Positions 32,140 through 44,888 are shown, counted from the first letter of the stretch. The stretch: DNA of 64,000 nucleotides from Cryptomeria japonica (GCF_030272615.1 NC_081406.1:483757900-483821899), one strand, 5' to 3'. Numbers and translations are program-made. The notes: generated by a model from the sequence alone, not told the origin.

Positions 32140-32940
32140 CGACTGTGTGTACTACCCCTGTGCTCTCTGATCACGTCTCTGTCCCTGAGTCTGCCACTAT
32201 TTGGGCTTGGAGCCCTGCTGATACTGTGGAGGCTTCTGCCTCTGGTTCTGTGGTGTCTGTTGTGGAGGAGGGGGTTTGGAGAACCCCTGAGAATTTTGGT
32301 TGTTTCCTTTCCAATGTGGTTTCTGGAATCCATAAGTCTGAGGTGTGGGATTTTGGTTCTAAAACCGATCCTTATTGTCCTGTGGTCTGACCTGAATTTC
32401 CTTGGCAATCAGTGCCTTCTCTACAGCAACCCGAAGGCTCTCTGGAGCGGACATCCTAACAGGCTGGCTATACCGGCATTTAATCCCCTGATGAAGTGGT
32501 TTACAAGAAGTTTCTCATCCTTTAGATAATCTACATAAGGCAACAGCTCAAAGAATTTACTCTCATACTGGGTTACTGACAAGCCTTTTTGTTGGAGATT
32601 GTGAAATTCGTCTATACGATGCTGCCTGAAGTGTTCTGATAGGTACCTCTCACGAAACCTCTCTGTGAATATCTCCCAAGTGAGAGTATCATGAACTAAT
32701 CCACATTTGTACTCTTCCTATCTCCACCAAGTGGAGGTTGTCCCTCTCAGAAGATGAACTACGACACGTGCTTTCAAGTTGCTCTTGTAAGAACGCAACG
32801 CAAAGCACCTCTCAAGACTCAAAAGCCATGCCTCGGCCTCTACTCCATCTTTAGAACCTCTGAAGGATGGTGGTTGGAGGCGCATGACCTCCTTGATGAG
32901 ATCCCCTGGATCTCGACGAGCTCTCTCAAAATAAACTCTT
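32140..32940 (-). pseudogene. Tek-E gag, truncated at its start
   Basis: The reverse strand contains RLQPPSFRGSKDGVEAEAWL and ARVVVHLLRGTTSTWW, the retrotransposon gag pattern, then FREREVPIRTLQ-type helices and a Q/P-rich tail with stops. Gag sequence ends at 32940; the open frame reads on into Sir-B LTR (to 33065), giving a chimeric frame that is not a real gene. Confidence 0.8.
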
Positions 32941-34552
32941 GCCATGCTGATCTGGAATAGATAACGCTTGCCGGTCCATAACTTAGACCTATTTGTCAAT
33001 AACAAAAAATATGAAAACTCAATTAGGCCAATAACCAAATCACCAAAACCAAGTTTCCAAACCATGTCTTTGACATAACCAAGTAATCTCCAAATGATAA
33101 TAGATCATCCTCAGTGTCAGTGAACCAGATACTGGTGATTGTGCATAAGTCACTGAACATGTCGGTGAACATAACCAAAGATCTCCAGTGCTGATAAGTA
33201 TTGACAAGTGTTGACAGGTGTTGACATCAATGACAAAATCAATGCAACACATCCATAATTCCAACAAGATCATCATGGTTAATGAAAGAGGTCATGGTCA
33301 AGGAATGTAATGTGCGAATAATGTAATATCATTCAGGTAGAGGAGTTGGCTGATCATTGGAGATCAATTTGGGTTAATGTAAGAGGATTTAGTCCTTCGG
33401 TATTGAGCTTAACCAAAACTCTACTCTGGCATAGGAGATGCTATCTTTTGCAATTCAACACTTCTCTAGATTATAGTCTGGATTTATATTTAGTTAGTGA
33501 GATTCATTTTGTGATGAGCAGTGTGCTCTAGGCTATTGGCCTTCCTTCAAGTGCAGGCCCCCTTTATTGTAATTCACATACTTACTACAGAAGTATTATC
33601 CAACTATGAGTAGGCTTCCCACCATGGTATTTCCCTTTACTGGGTTTTCCATGTACAAATCTTGGTGTCATGTGGATTGTATTTATTTTGTGATTATTGT
33701 TTATACTTAATTGGATTAATTGCTATTCTGATATTATTGATTTGGGTTCCGGTATTAAAGTTTTAAATTTCTAATGCTTCTGGTAATCTGTGATAACTGA
33801 TTCACCCCCCCTCTCAGTTGTCTTCCGGTTATCTGTACTATCTAACAATTGGTATCAAAGCTTTGGTCCTCTCTATAGAAATATTAACCACTTGAGGAAG
33901 ATCCTATGGTGACTAACAGTTCAAGTTCATCCAATTCTTTTGGAGCTACCTTTCAAAGGGATATTCTAAGGCTTGATGGAACAAATTACACAGTATGAAA
34001 GATTCAGATGGAGACTCATCTGAGATGTCTTGGCAAGGAGATTTGGGAGATCACACAGAATGGTGTCACACCCTATAATCAAGGATCTAGAAATCCTCCT
34101 TCGGAAAACCTGGACAAGGATCTTGAGAATGATTGTAGAGAAAGAGAAGCCCTCTTGTGTGCACTTTCTGATTAGAAAATAATGGGATTAACAGACAAAA
34201 CATCTGGAAAGGTTATATGGGATAAGTTGCAAACTATTAATGAAGGTGACCCTACAATGAAGATTGCTAAACTTGATGGTTACTGGGTGAGATATGAAAA
34301 CCTAAAGATGGAAGAAGATGAAAAGAAAATTGCATTCATGGAAAGGGTACATGAGATTGTTATGGGAATTCAATGTTGTGGTGGAACTCTTAGCAAAGAT
34401 GAAATTATTTCTAAAGTCCTGAGAGCCCTACCACCGACTTAAAAAATGAAAGTTGCTACTATTAATGAGTTAAGAACAATGGCTAATACATTTGTCAATA
34501 GAGATACTTTGGTTGGGAAATTATTTGCTTTTGAGCTTGAGGAATTTGGAAC
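32940..34552. repeat. Right copy of the 1.6-kb duplication
   Basis: It matches 22941-24553. It contains 327 bp of Sir-B LTR (32940-33266), agatc, Sir-D LTR (33272-33847), PBS and gag. Unlike the left copy it continues without Tek-E into the rest of Sir-D. Confidence 0.93.
33267..33847 (+). repeat. Sir-D 5' LTR second part, duplicated copy
   Basis: Same content as 23268-23848, with about 2 percent change. The C-rich box is at 33799-33819, and PBS TGGTATCAAAGC follows at 33850-33861. Confidence 0.9.
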
Positions 34553-34640
34553 TTCTAGAGTTGTGAAGACTGAACCTTCTTTTCATGCATCTACATCTGC
34601 AACCGGTAAGCAAGAATAAAAAGCATTATATGCAAAGAAG
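33906..34640 (+). pseudogene. Sir-D gag, right copy (continuous)
   Basis: Same protein as the left copy, with the same TGA (Trp codon) and TAG (after LLCALSD), plus a TAA at 34441 where the left copy has TAC. It continues past the Tek-E target (GTSRVVKTEPSFHASTSAT) to a TAA near 34619, then leads to the zinc-knuckle segment. Confidence 0.87.
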
Positions 34641-34649
34641 TTAGAAGAT

Positions 34650-35309
34650 ATGAAGAGAGAAGATGATGAGTTTGAGCAACTTGAAGCACTATTTGCTAGA
34701 AGAGTACCGAAAGGACCGGTAGGAAGTAAGTATGAAGGAAAAGCACCTTTTAAATGTTTTGCATGTAATAAGATTAATTATTTTGCATCTAGATGTCCTG
34801 AAAGAAATTTAAGAATTGAAGAAAGAGTTAAAAGATCATTCAAGCCTAACCCTAGATATCAAAACAAATATAGATTCAAGAAAAATAGAGACAAATCATG
34901 CTACATAGCGGATGAGAAAGGCATTATTGATTCAAATGATGAACCGGCAAAAGACTCTGCTAGTGGATCTGGCAATGGGAAGGAATGGGTGTTCCTGGAT
35001 ATCAAGGAAGATGATTTAGAACTGAAAGAAAATGTGCCTGAGGAGAAGGCACTTGCTGCTAAAATTGAGGACAAGGATGAATGGGTAATTGATAGTGGTT
35101 GTTCACATCATATGACTGGAGATAAAGGGTTGTTTTTGTCTTTGCAAGAATTTGATGGTGGACTAGTTAGATTTAGAGATGACAAGGCATGTATGATTAA
35201 AGGAAAAGGAACTATATCATGGGATGGTAAGAACAATACTAACAATGTTTATTATGTTGAAGGTTCGAAGCATAATATTTTGAGTGTAGGACAATTGGTA
35301 GATAAGTGA
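34650..35309 (+). CDS. Sir-D gag end, zinc knuckle and protease (219 aa)
   Basis: Open from MKREDDEFEQLEALFARRVP through a knuckle reading CFACNKINYFASRC (His replaced by Tyr), a basic stretch FKPNPRYQNKYRFKKNRDK, an acidic linker longer than in Sir-A/B, then EWVIDSGCSHHMTGDKG (protease) and NVYYVEGSKHNILSVGQLV. It ends at TGA in DK-stop-FQLQF. The His-to-Tyr change is a C-to-T change. Confidence 0.87.
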   Translation: MKREDDEFEQLEALFARRVPKGPVGSKYEGKAPFKCFACNKINYFASRCPERNLRIEERVKRSFKPNPRYQNKYRFKKNRDKSCYIADEKGIIDSNDEPAKDSASGSGNGKEWVFLDIKEDDLELKENVPEEKALAAKIEDKDEWVIDSGCSHHMTGDKGLFLSLQEFDGGLVRFRDDKACMIKGKGTISWDGKNNTNNVYYVEGSKHNILSVGQLVDK

Positions 35310-36026
35310 TTTCAATTACAGTTCAAGGATGGAAAATGCAAAATCATTAACAGATCTGGCTTGGAGATTGCAACCAGTACATAGACAAAAGGTAACATAT
35401 TTCATTTGAACTTCGGTGAGAAGACATGTTTGATTACACAGATTGATGAGAGTTGGCTATGGTATAAAAGGTTGTGTCATGTGAATTTTGATTGTATTGT
35501 GAATATCAGTTCAACTAAGCCTATTAGAGATATACCTAAGATGATGAAGCCCTATTATCTAGTATGTAAAAAATGTCAAATGGGTAAACAGGTCAAAACC
35601 TCTTTTAGGAGTATACAAGATAAATCAAATGATGTTCTTGATCTTAATCATATTGATTTGTGTGGCCCTGCTAGAGTTAAAAAATTTCATGGTGATAGAT
35701 ATTTCATGCTAATCATTGATGATTATTCTAGAATGATGTGGTTTACTTTTTTGAGAGAAAAATCTGAAGCATTTGAAATTTTTAAAATATTTAAGGCTAA
35801 AGTGGAAACTAAGATAGGGTTGAAGATTAAATGTTTGAGATCAAATCATGGTGGAGAATTCACATCCAGTGGGTTTAATAACTTTTGTGACAAGCATGGT
35901 ATAAGAAGACAATTTTCTCCTCCACGGACACGTCAACAGAATGGAGTTGTGGAAAGGAAAAATAGAACTATCTTGGATGCTTCTATAACAATGATGATGG
36001 AAGCTAATCTACCTCATATCTACTAG
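35310..36026 (+). pseudogene. Sir-D integrase core
   Basis: The open part 35406-36026 has the HHCC motif (WYKRLCHVNF, His replaced by Tyr at the first ligand; CKKCQMGK), LNHIDLCGPA (first D), IIDDYSRMMW, KCLRSNHGGEFTS (second catalytic D replaced by N) and RQQNGVVERKNRT (E). It ends at TAG in place of the Trp of YWREAV. The D-to-N change alone should abolish integration. Confidence 0.88.
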
Positions 36027-36501
36027 AGAGAAGCAGTGAGTACATTGATTTATACATTAAACAGATTACATATCAAAGGAGAAACCGGTAAGACACCTTA
36101 TGAATTATGGTTTGGCAATACACCTACAGTTAAGTATTTGAGAATTTTTGGTAGTAAATGTTATATCAAGAGAGATGATACTATTGGGAAATTTGACCCT
36201 AGATATGATGAAGATATATTTCTTGGTTATTTTAATGAAATAAAAACATATAGATGTTATAACAAGAGTTTGTAGAGAATTATGGATAATTGTGGAGAGT
36301 GTTTATGTCAAAGTAGATGAGTTGAACAGAAGTCAAATCAGAGTTTATGAGAAGGAACCTATAGTGAAAATGATTATATCTGAACTAGTAGCACCTTTAC
36401 CTAAACAAAGACTTGAACTATTTACTCCAGAAACATCAGAGAATTCTATAGTATTTGAAGAACAAGGAAGATGAACAAAGAGTCAGAAGACTCCTAGGTA
36501 T
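36027..36501 (+). pseudogene. Sir-D integrase tail and linker
   Basis: 36036-36275 has GKTPYELWFGNTPTVKYLRI, FGSKCYIKRDD and FDPRYDEDIFLGYF. A TAG at 36273 ends it. 36292-36474 is the variable linker (ESVYVKVDELNRSQ...), with a TGA at 36472. Confidence 0.84.
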
Positions 36502-37328
36502 GTGAGATTGAATTATTCCAAAGATCATATCATTGGGGATAAGAGCAATGGAGCGATGACAAGAAGAAGAATGGAAACTAATGAGGTATGTTTAATTTCA
36601 AAAGTTGATCTGATATTAGTAATTGAGGCATGTAAAGATGAATTTTGGTTAAAAGCAATGGAAGAAGAATTAGATCAGATTGAGAAAAATAACACATGGA
36701 ATAATTTTTTTATTGGAATTAAATGGGTTTTTAGGAATAAATTGAATGAGGATGGTAAAGTTATAAGGAATAAGGCTAGATTGGTTTTTAAAGGATATTC
36801 TTAGAAGGAAGGAATTGATTATGGAGAGACGTTTGCACCTCTAGCTAGGATTGAAGCTGTAAGATTATTTCTTGCCTATTTTGCTTATAAAAACTACAAG
36901 GTTTATCAAATGGGTGTTAAATGTGCATTCTGAATGGGGATCTTGATGAGGAAGTTTATATTGAGCAACCTAATGGTTTTTCACTATCAGATGATACATA
37001 TATGGTTTGTAGGTTAAGGAAAGATTTATATGGACTGAAACAAGCACCTAGAGCTTGGTATGCAAGGTTGGATAAATATCTTTTGAAGCTTGGTTTTACT
37101 AAGGGCAATGTTGACAGTAATTTATATTATAAAATAACTGATGATGATATACTGATTGTTGAAGTATTTGTTGATGACATTATTTTTGGTGGTGAAGATA
37201 AATTGTGCATAGAATTTTCTAAGAACATGGAGAAAGAATTTGAGATGTCTATGATTGGTGAGATAAAAAAATTTCTTAAGTTTTTAGATTACTCAGACTG
37301 GAAATGTTATTTTTATCTGTCAATCTAA
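36502..37328 (+). pseudogene. Sir-D reverse transcriptase
   Basis: 36502-36804 covers RLNYSKDHIIG through KWVFRNKLNEDGKVIRNKAR and ends at TAG (Gln expected before KEG). After a frame break near 36930, 36921-37328 has ILNGDLDEEVYIEQPNGFSL, LYGLKQAPRAWYARLDK, and EVFVDDIIFGG with the catalytic DD. It ends in a shifted tail after KFLKFLDY. Confidence 0.88.
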
Positions 37329-38160
37329 ATATGCTAAGGAATTATTGAAGAAATTTGGTATGGGAGATTCTAAACCGGTAAGTACACCTATGGTTACAAG
37401 TGAGAAATTGACAAGAAAAGATGTTTATGCACTGATAAATCCTACAAGATGCAAATATATGATTGGTGGTTGGCTTTATTTGACTCAGACTAGGCCTGAC
37501 ATTATTAATTATATTTGTATTGTTTCAATATTTCAGAGTGATCCTATAGAAAATCATGAGATGGAGGTGAAAATGATTTTTAGATACTTGCAAGGTACAA
37601 TAGAATATGGCTTGTGGTACCCTAAGGATGATAACTTTAATTTATGTGCATATACAGATGCTAATTGGGTTGGAGATGTTGATGACTAGAAAAGTACTTC
37701 CGGTGGAGATTTCTTTCTTGGAAAGAAGATGGTTTCATAGATCAGCAAGAAATAGTCATGTACTTCTGTATCTACTATTGAAGCTGAGTATGTTGTTGCT
37801 GCTACTAATTGTACACAAGTTTTATGGATGAAGAAAATGTTAAAGGATATAAAGGTGGATTGTGATGCACCAGTAGTTATTCACTGTGATAACTCTGATG
37901 CTATTGATATATCAAACAATCTGGTATTTTTTTCTAAGACAAAGCACATATCTATCAAGTATAACTTTTTGAAGGAGAAGGTGGAAGCAAATGAAGTTAG
38001 ACTGGTTTATGTGAACACTAAAGAGAAGATTGCAGATATTTTCACTAAACCTTTATCCAAGGAATCATTTGAGTTCCTAGGAGACAGATTGGGAGTTTCT
38101 ACCCCTTGGGTAGAGACTTTATTGATGTGGTTTGGCATCATTCTAGCATGCACTATCTGA
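37329..38160 (+). pseudogene. Sir-D RNase H
   Basis: 37345-37689 has KKFGMGDSKPVSTPM, GWLYLTQTRPDII and CAYTDANWVGDVDD, then TAG. From about 37690: KSTSGGDFFLGKKM, SKK-stop, STIEAEYVVAATNCTQV, then 37828-38160 KKMLKDIKVDCDAPVVIHCD, HISIKYNFLKEKVEAN, IADIFTKPLSKESFEFL. The polyprotein ends at TGA 38158. Confidence 0.86.
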
Positions 38161-38473
38161 GAAACTATTCATTCTGGCACTGATGTTGGATGCTACTACT
38201 CAGGGGGAGTAGTCAACTTTGTGATTCAAAGGCTTATGTTTTTGCTTTGATATTTTTGTCAGATTTTTAGCATTGATGTCAAAGGGAGAGAGATAGTGAT
38301 GTGAAAAAGATAAAGAAAGTGAAAAAGAAAAATAAAGGGGGAGAGATATTGATATTCAGAGCTATATGTAGGTAATTGTTGGATGTCTTCCATAGGGGGA
38401 GACTTGTTTAGCGTTTCTTGGTACTTAGATGTTTTTCACATCTAGTGTTTCCATCAATGCCAAAGAGGAAGAT
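38161..38473 (+). promoter_or_regulatory. Sir-D 3' untranslated region with repeated polypurine tracts
   Basis: No gene. It has four G-rich purine tracts: CAGGGGGAG (about 38199), AAAGGGAGAGAGA (38281), AAAGGGGGAGAGA (38335) and TAGGGGGAGA (38394), then CAAAGAGGAAGAT next to the LTR. The tract nearest the LTR is G-poor, so which one primes is unclear. Confidence 0.7.
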
Positions 38474-39686
38474 TGTTGGTGATTTGATGGAATTGATTAT
38501 GTGTTGCATTGATGTTTTGTCATTAATGTCAACAATAGCTATTTGGATGCTTTACTGACACCCTTTTGGTCTTGGTAGGATGAGTCGTTTCTAGTTAACT
38601 TGGATCTGCTATGATCTAGTAGGCTTTGGTATAGTTTGGTGATGGAATTGGCTTGTTCATGATACTTATACCCATATTTGGTTAGTTGGTTTTGGTCTCG
38701 TGAGTGGATGCCATCTTGCTTTCTTAGAAGATTGGTTTTTGGTTTTGATGAGGGTTTCACCGACAGAGATTTTGATGGAGATCTTTGATGAATTGCATAA
38801 GTGGTGTTGTTGCAGCTTCTGATGGAGTTTCGGGATGTTGTTGGTGATCATGTCCGAAACTTGGTGGTTGGAGATCATTGTTGAAGCGTGTGGACCTATA
38901 CTTGGTCCCGGTTGATATAGGTTATGGACCGGCTTTAATGTAACATGTGGATAGGACCTATTGTTGTATTTTCGGGATGTCTTATGTGTTGGATATTATT
39001 TTTTTGGTCTAAGGCTGACATGGTTTATAATTATGTAATCAGTTTATTGTCCCTGATTGTTTATGATCGAGGGTTTGTATAAATAGATGTAAGATCTCAT
39101 TGTAGATCATCATGGTTAATGAAAGAGGTCATGGTCAAGGAATGTAATGTGCGAATAATGTAATATCATTCAGGAAGACGAGCTGGTCAATAATTGGAGA
39201 TTGAATTGGGTTTATGTAAGAGGGTTTAGTCCTCCAGTATTGAGCTTAACCGAAACTGTACTCTGGAATAGGAGATACTATCTTTTGCAGTTCAACACTT
39301 CTCTGGATTGTAGTCTGGATTTATATGTAGTTAGTGAGACTCCTTTTGTGTTGAGCAATGTGCTCTAGGTTGTTGGCCTTCCTACAAGTCTAGGCCCTCT
39401 TCATTGTAATTCACATACTTATTGCAGAAGTATTATCTAACTGTGGGTAAGCTTCCCACTGTGGTTTTTCCCTTTGCTGAGTTTTCCATGTATAAATATT
39501 GGTGTCATGTGGATGGTATTTATTATCTGATTATTGTTTATACTTAATTGGATTAAATGCTATTCCGGTATTATTGTTTTGGGTTCTAGTGTTAAATTTT
39601 TTAATTTCTAATGCTTTCTGTAATATGTGACAACTGATTCACCTCCCCCCTCTCAGTTGTCTTCTGGTTATCTAAATTGTCTAACA
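38474..39686 (+). repeat. Sir-D 3' LTR
   Basis: 1213 bp, TGTTGGTG...TCTAACA, with TATAAATA at 39078-39085 and the C-rich box at 39635-39657. It contains about 109 bp absent from the 5' copy and the uninterrupted Sir-B target (gtagatcatcatgg). gttca follows. Confidence 0.94.
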
Positions 39687-39709
39687 GTTCATGTCTTCAT
39701 AGGTAGGTG
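39687..39709 (-). repeat. Chr-G 3' LTR fragment between Sir-D and Tek-F
   Basis: gttca (Sir-D duplication), then 18 bases of Chr-G LTR (tgtcttcataggt and aggtg, the Tek-F duplication). It matches the run cttcataggtaggt at 60009-60022. Confidence 0.88.
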
Positions 39710-41654
39710 TGTAATGCCCCCCAAAATACTCTAAAGAAACTAAAGAATAATATACAAATGGAGATTAAAAAATTCTTAATTAACATCTAATAACAACTAA
39801 TGCAACATTTAACATCTCCATCTATTTACATTAATTAACCAATTAACCAATATGAACATACGTCATTTCTCATTTCATCAAATAATGCAACCGGAAATAA
39901 CACAACATAAATAGTCTTTCTCTACGGTACTTTAACATCATTACTTAATTTATTTCCATAATAACATACTAGACACATGATAGGTATATTTCACTTCCAT
40001 TAATGCATCATATTCTAATTCTTTAACCATGAGATATGCAACCTACAACATTACTTACTCCTCATGATATGCATAATTTCCTTTCTGCCAATGCATCTAT
40101 GTGAATCATTCCTATTTACTAGATCCTATTAACATCTTCAAACATATTTAATTATTAATCTACGAATATTCCTCTTTCAAGATTAATTAACATTCTAATT
40201 AGCCTCTAAACATTCCATGAAACAATACAACTAATCCATAAAGAAATTCCATTCTTTTCCAACTATAATCCACTTATTTCCATGATTCATAAGATCACAT
40301 CTCTACAATAGTACAAATATAATATTCCTAAATTCCAATTTCCAACTACAATTCATCTTACAAATACGAGAACATTAAATATGTCATGAGAATAGCTCTT
40401 TCTACTACAAGGATCCATCTACTATATACAAAAAAATTACATTACATACATTCCATCTTATCGATTACATAAATCTGCTACAAGGTACATCCATAGTACA
40501 TCATGAAGAAGAATATACATCCATGCAAGAAGAATCCAAGAGAACATCCCAATGGCTAAAAAGCACCAACCTCCCAACCATGTGGAACCAAAGGAACCAC
40601 CCCCTATGCTAGGAGATGACACAAGGTCCCAACACACACTCTAAACCTAAGTTGGCACCTATAACCAAGGAGACTAACCATACAAGGACTCTCTAGCAAG
40701 AACTCACACGTACAACTAGAATGAACACCCACAGGCATAAAAATCATGAAGACATAAATGCATCCAATAAGCATAAGTCATAAATCATAAAGGGGAAACA
40801 CATGTAGGAGTGGAGTGTCATCACATGCCATCCTCATAACATAATAACATAATAACACAAGGCACTAGTCTAATGGACATGTGGAGCCATCTCAACCTAT
40901 GAGAGACTAAGGGAGATTAGCTTACCATCTTCACAGCCTTCTCATGCTTATCCTAAAACATCCTCCCTAGGACTAAGTCATGAGACACAAATCAATTTAT
41001 CATCTTATTGATTAATCTAACTACCCAACACATTAATTATTAGGTTATCACTTATTTACAAATCATGAAAAACTACAATGTGCCCTGGTGGTCTAGACTT
41101 CATGCATCCTTACAGAGAACCTCATGCAAGCCTATCTCTTGTGACCCCGTTCATCACAAGGAAGCCCACTCCTCCTAACATGGCCCAACAATAAATCACA
41201 AGAGGCTCTACCAACATAATTACATAAAAATAATACTCAAAGCAGCCAACAACTTTCACACTTACTCTTACAACATAAACAAGGGTACAACAACATATAC
41301 AACATCAATATAGAAAAATAAGCCTCTTGGCTAGCAATAACAAAGGCATATCAAGCTATCAAATGCTACCATCAAATAAATAATAACATCATAGCAAGGC
41401 CTACTCACTTGCTAGTCCAAAACAACATAGAAATTATCTCAATCATCCATGGCCTATCCACATGGAAGAGAGTCTAAAATATACACAATGGATAGAGAAA
41501 TAAATATACTCAAACCATCAAAATGCATCAAAACTAATCAAACCCAAAACTGGGAAATATTAACAAACCTCAAATAAAGCCTTTGGTACAAAAATCAATT
41601 CGGGAAAATACCTCAAAAATGACCAAAACTGAGAAAATAGAAAAAACAGACAGG

Positions 41655-41870
41655 GTAGCGCTTTTGCCCCGCAAGTTAACACTTTTTCCAAAAAGAATAG
41701 CGCTTTTTTCAAGAAGAAGAATACTTATGCATTCCAGAATCGCGCATATGCATCCTAAAACAATGCTTATGTTTCCAGATTCATGCTTATGCATCCTAAA
41801 ACAACACTTACGTTGCACAGAGCAGCGCAAATGCAATGCAGAACAACGCTTTTGCACAGAACTCAAAGAA
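41655..41870. repeat. Degenerate minisatellite in the Tek-F 3' LTR
   Basis: Irregular repeats of about 18-26 bp built on agcgcttttgc / atgcttatgcatcc / aaaacaatgctt. The matching part of the 5' LTR (51645-51890) has a different unit arrangement, with extra acaacacttttgcag copies. Confidence 0.72.
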
Positions 41871-43613
41871 AACTTAGAAAAATTTCGGGTAAAATAATAA
41901 AATCCAGACTCAACGAAAGGGTTCAAAAAACATATGAAAAGAAATGCCCAGAAACAAGGAATTCTTAGGTATAAACACAATAAAATAACTCAACCTATAA
42001 ACCAAGATTTAATCAAATAACTTCACAACAATTTCTCATAGAGTCATGAAATGCATACATGGGAAAACCAAAATAAATATCTCCCAACAACTATATAAAA
42101 ACTCCCATAACATAAAGTTTCCTTCTGAAATATTTTCTTTCAACAATAATAAAACTATAGAATAAAATATCATTTGAACCCCAACCCAAAGCATTGCAGA
42201 CACAATGCATACATAGAGAAGCCATTGAAAACCAAAATGCAAAGTGAAGAACTCCAACCTACAACTTTGAAGTAATGGTTTGAAGCTGAAGAAGAGCTCC
42301 CACAAGCCAAACCAAATCCAATCCAAGCTCCAACCAATTCCAAGAGAGAAGAAATCCAAATACCAGATGAAAACTTGCTGGAGAAATTTTCCAGAGAAGA
42401 GCCAACCAACCCCAAAAACTTCATGGGAATGAAAATAAAAAGCAACAATAATCCAAAAACCCTAGCCTCAATCTCGACCAATCAAAATATTCCATTTTGG
42501 AGTATATTTTACCAACCCACCATATAACATAATTTATTCACATTTAACCAATGAGAGTGAAGGGTAGGTAAAGTAAATAAAATATTCTTATCTAGCTAAG
42601 TGGGATTGTTTTATTTCTTTATTTAATTTAATGTGTTCATACACCCCACTTAGGAATAAAAGTCAAACTATTAAATAAATATAAGCTGTAAATAAATAAT
42701 CCAGATGAGGATTAAAATCAAATAAACGAAAAGCTAATAAAATAAATTAAAGAACCAGATAAATGTAAGATATGAATTAATTATTAAGCCATAGAAAGTC
42801 AAATAAATAATTAAATAATCAAATACCCTTAAAGATTAAATCACAAATATTAAATAAATATTACACAGCAATAAAGCTCATCAATCATTAAATAATCATA
42901 AAATCAATAAACGTTAATTATCAAATAAATATAAATACCAAAGAATTAAATACTCAATACTTATAAATTAAATACTTTTAAAATAAATGTTACCAAATAT
43001 AAAATTACACATCTAGAGCCACAAAATTACTCTAACATAAACAAGTAAATGAACCGACATAAATTGAACTCACAATACCAAAAGACCAAGCTTACTAACT
43101 AACATGGTGAATTATGCCAAGACACTAACTACTCACGGTGAACAACTTAGACCTAGAGTATGTAAGGGGAAACTCATGCCATCTCTGAACCACATAAGCC
43201 ATTGGGACTAAGACACGCTCAGACACGTGAATCCAGGTGGAGTTGATGTCTGGTACCTGCAAAATCCTGCAACCACAAAATGACAATACCACATATACAT
43301 ATACATATATAGAACAAGCAAGTGATAGAGAATCGCGATGACACATCCCGCTCGCAATGAGTGATGTGGAATCGTCTCTATCACAAAGACAGTCAAACAA
43401 TAGTCAAACACATCTCATAAACATATCATCGTATGTAATCATGAAGTAGGGTTAGCGAAATCATAATCATCATCAAAACCATGATAAATGTAATATATCA
43501 ATAATCCATCACATAGTGAGCATATAAAATCCATCGAGTACATATATCATCACATGATCAATCATGATAGTACCAACATCCATATAGATAATCAAAATAG
43601 CATATGTCCAATA

Positions 43614-44727
43614 TGTTGGCAGTTTTGATGTTTATGTTGTGATTGTCATTGATGGACACACACTTGCATTGAGACCCCCTTTATATGTATGAGTTAGAGC
43701 ATAACCGATATTTGTTCCAACCGGTATGTTGTATTATAGTCTTTAGACTATCTGATGTTTTGCAGAATGTGTTTCCTAGTCTGAAGTGGCATGTTGACCT
43801 CAAGCGGTACGTGGGATTAAAGAGGCATAACACATTTCTACCAGTCTTCATTTTTGTCAAACCGGCAACTGGCATTTTGTATGAACTGGTAATACTTTGT
43901 GATGAGTTACCACCCACCGATTGTTTGATGGTGCCGACACTGTAGTGATGCTTTTTGTGACGTATTACCTAGTATGTCCAGGTTCATTGAACCTAGGAAA
44001 TTGTAATGTAATCCTATTGGTCCGACATGAAATAAGTTTCCTTTATAAGGACATCATGTCTAGGGTTTTAGGTTGTTGAAGTTGTTGTTGTTGTGATAGT
44101 TGATATTGCGTCTAGGGTTTAAGGTGGTTGAGGAGTTGGAGAGAATATGAATGTGTAGAAGACTGAAGTAATGCTATAGTGCATTAAGAATGAGCTATCA
44201 AGGATCTAACCGAGCAGTCTGTGCTATTAGCTAGATCAAATACTTGTTGATTACTCACCTCTTTGACAAGTCTGTAGCCCTTAACCAGGTAGGCCCAAAA
44301 GCCTCTTGTAAAATCCTCTAACAAGGTGGTTCACATCTGTGGATCTAAAATCCTCTAGCAAGGTAGTCTTTAATCGGACTTGTCTCCTAACAGAGATTGA
44401 GATTCCTAACAGGATTTTTTCTAGTAAAGAACATTGTAAGACCTTAACTGGTCTGACCTTAACCAGTCTGGTTCCTATTTTGCAGATAGTGACTTGTGAG
44501 TTCCATCTCACCATGGTTTTTTCCCATTTGGGTTTCCATGTCAAAATATCTTGTGTTATGGTGTTTGTGTTGCTGTGGGTGAATGCATTATTAGTTATTT
44601 GGTTTGCATGTTTGTTAACCAGTTTGTCTGTTAAACTATTTTACCGGTTTACTGTTAGTATTGCAAAGTGTTTAAGTGCAGAGATTTTTGGCATACTAAT
44701 TCACCCCCCCACTCTTAGTATTCATCT
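43614..44727 (+). mobile_element. LTR-I: solo LTR in the Tek-F 3' LTR
   Basis: 1114 bp starting TGTTGGCAG and ending TTCATCT, flanked by perfect caata (43609-43613, 44728-44732). The empty site is preserved in the Tek-F 5' LTR at 53631-53635, where caata occurs once. Features include TTTATAAGG at about 44042 (TATA-like) and the C-rich box at 44699-44720. No internal region or second LTR is present, so it is the product of LTR-LTR recombination. It is similar in start and layout to LTR-J. Confidence 0.9.
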
Positions 44728-44873
44728 CAATAGTGTCTAACATCAATCATAAGTCACTAAAGCAACATGAGTATTCATCATCAAAATCATCAAAATATAG
44801 TCTAGATAAGTCTATCAAGCATAATAAAAGTCAACTCTAGTCAAAATAAGTCAAATCAAGGGTGGACACTACA

Positions 44874-44888
44874 TCCTCCCCCCTTTGC
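44874..44888 (-). promoter_or_regulatory. Tek-F polypurine tract
   Basis: Minus strand AAAGGGGGGAGGA directly precedes the 3' LTR start TGTAGTG. Confidence 0.85.

Larger units (their letters stand above)
39710..44873 (-). repeat. Tek-F 3' LTR (interrupted by LTR-I)
   Basis: 5164 bp including LTR-I and its extra caata, thus about 4045 bp of own sequence. It aligns with 49700-53778 from end to end. It is non-coding and A/T-rich, with many ataaata stretches at 42600-43000 and a degenerate minisatellite at 41655-41870. Confidence 0.94.

Noticed and set aside
32718-33065. A 115-codon ORF that could look like a gene
   Set aside because: It reads from Sir-B LTR sequence into Tek-E gag across the 32940 junction, so the fusion is accidental.
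41570-41980. Overlapping ORFs of 136 and 104 codons on opposite strands
   Set aside because: Both lie in the degenerate minisatellite of the Tek-F LTR; the matching region of the other LTR gives different lengths.
43614-44727. LTR-I ending at tctaaca (44742), as in Sir-D
   Set aside because: The empty site in the 5' LTR shows that gtgtctaaca belongs to Tek-F, and caata duplication sets the end at 44727.
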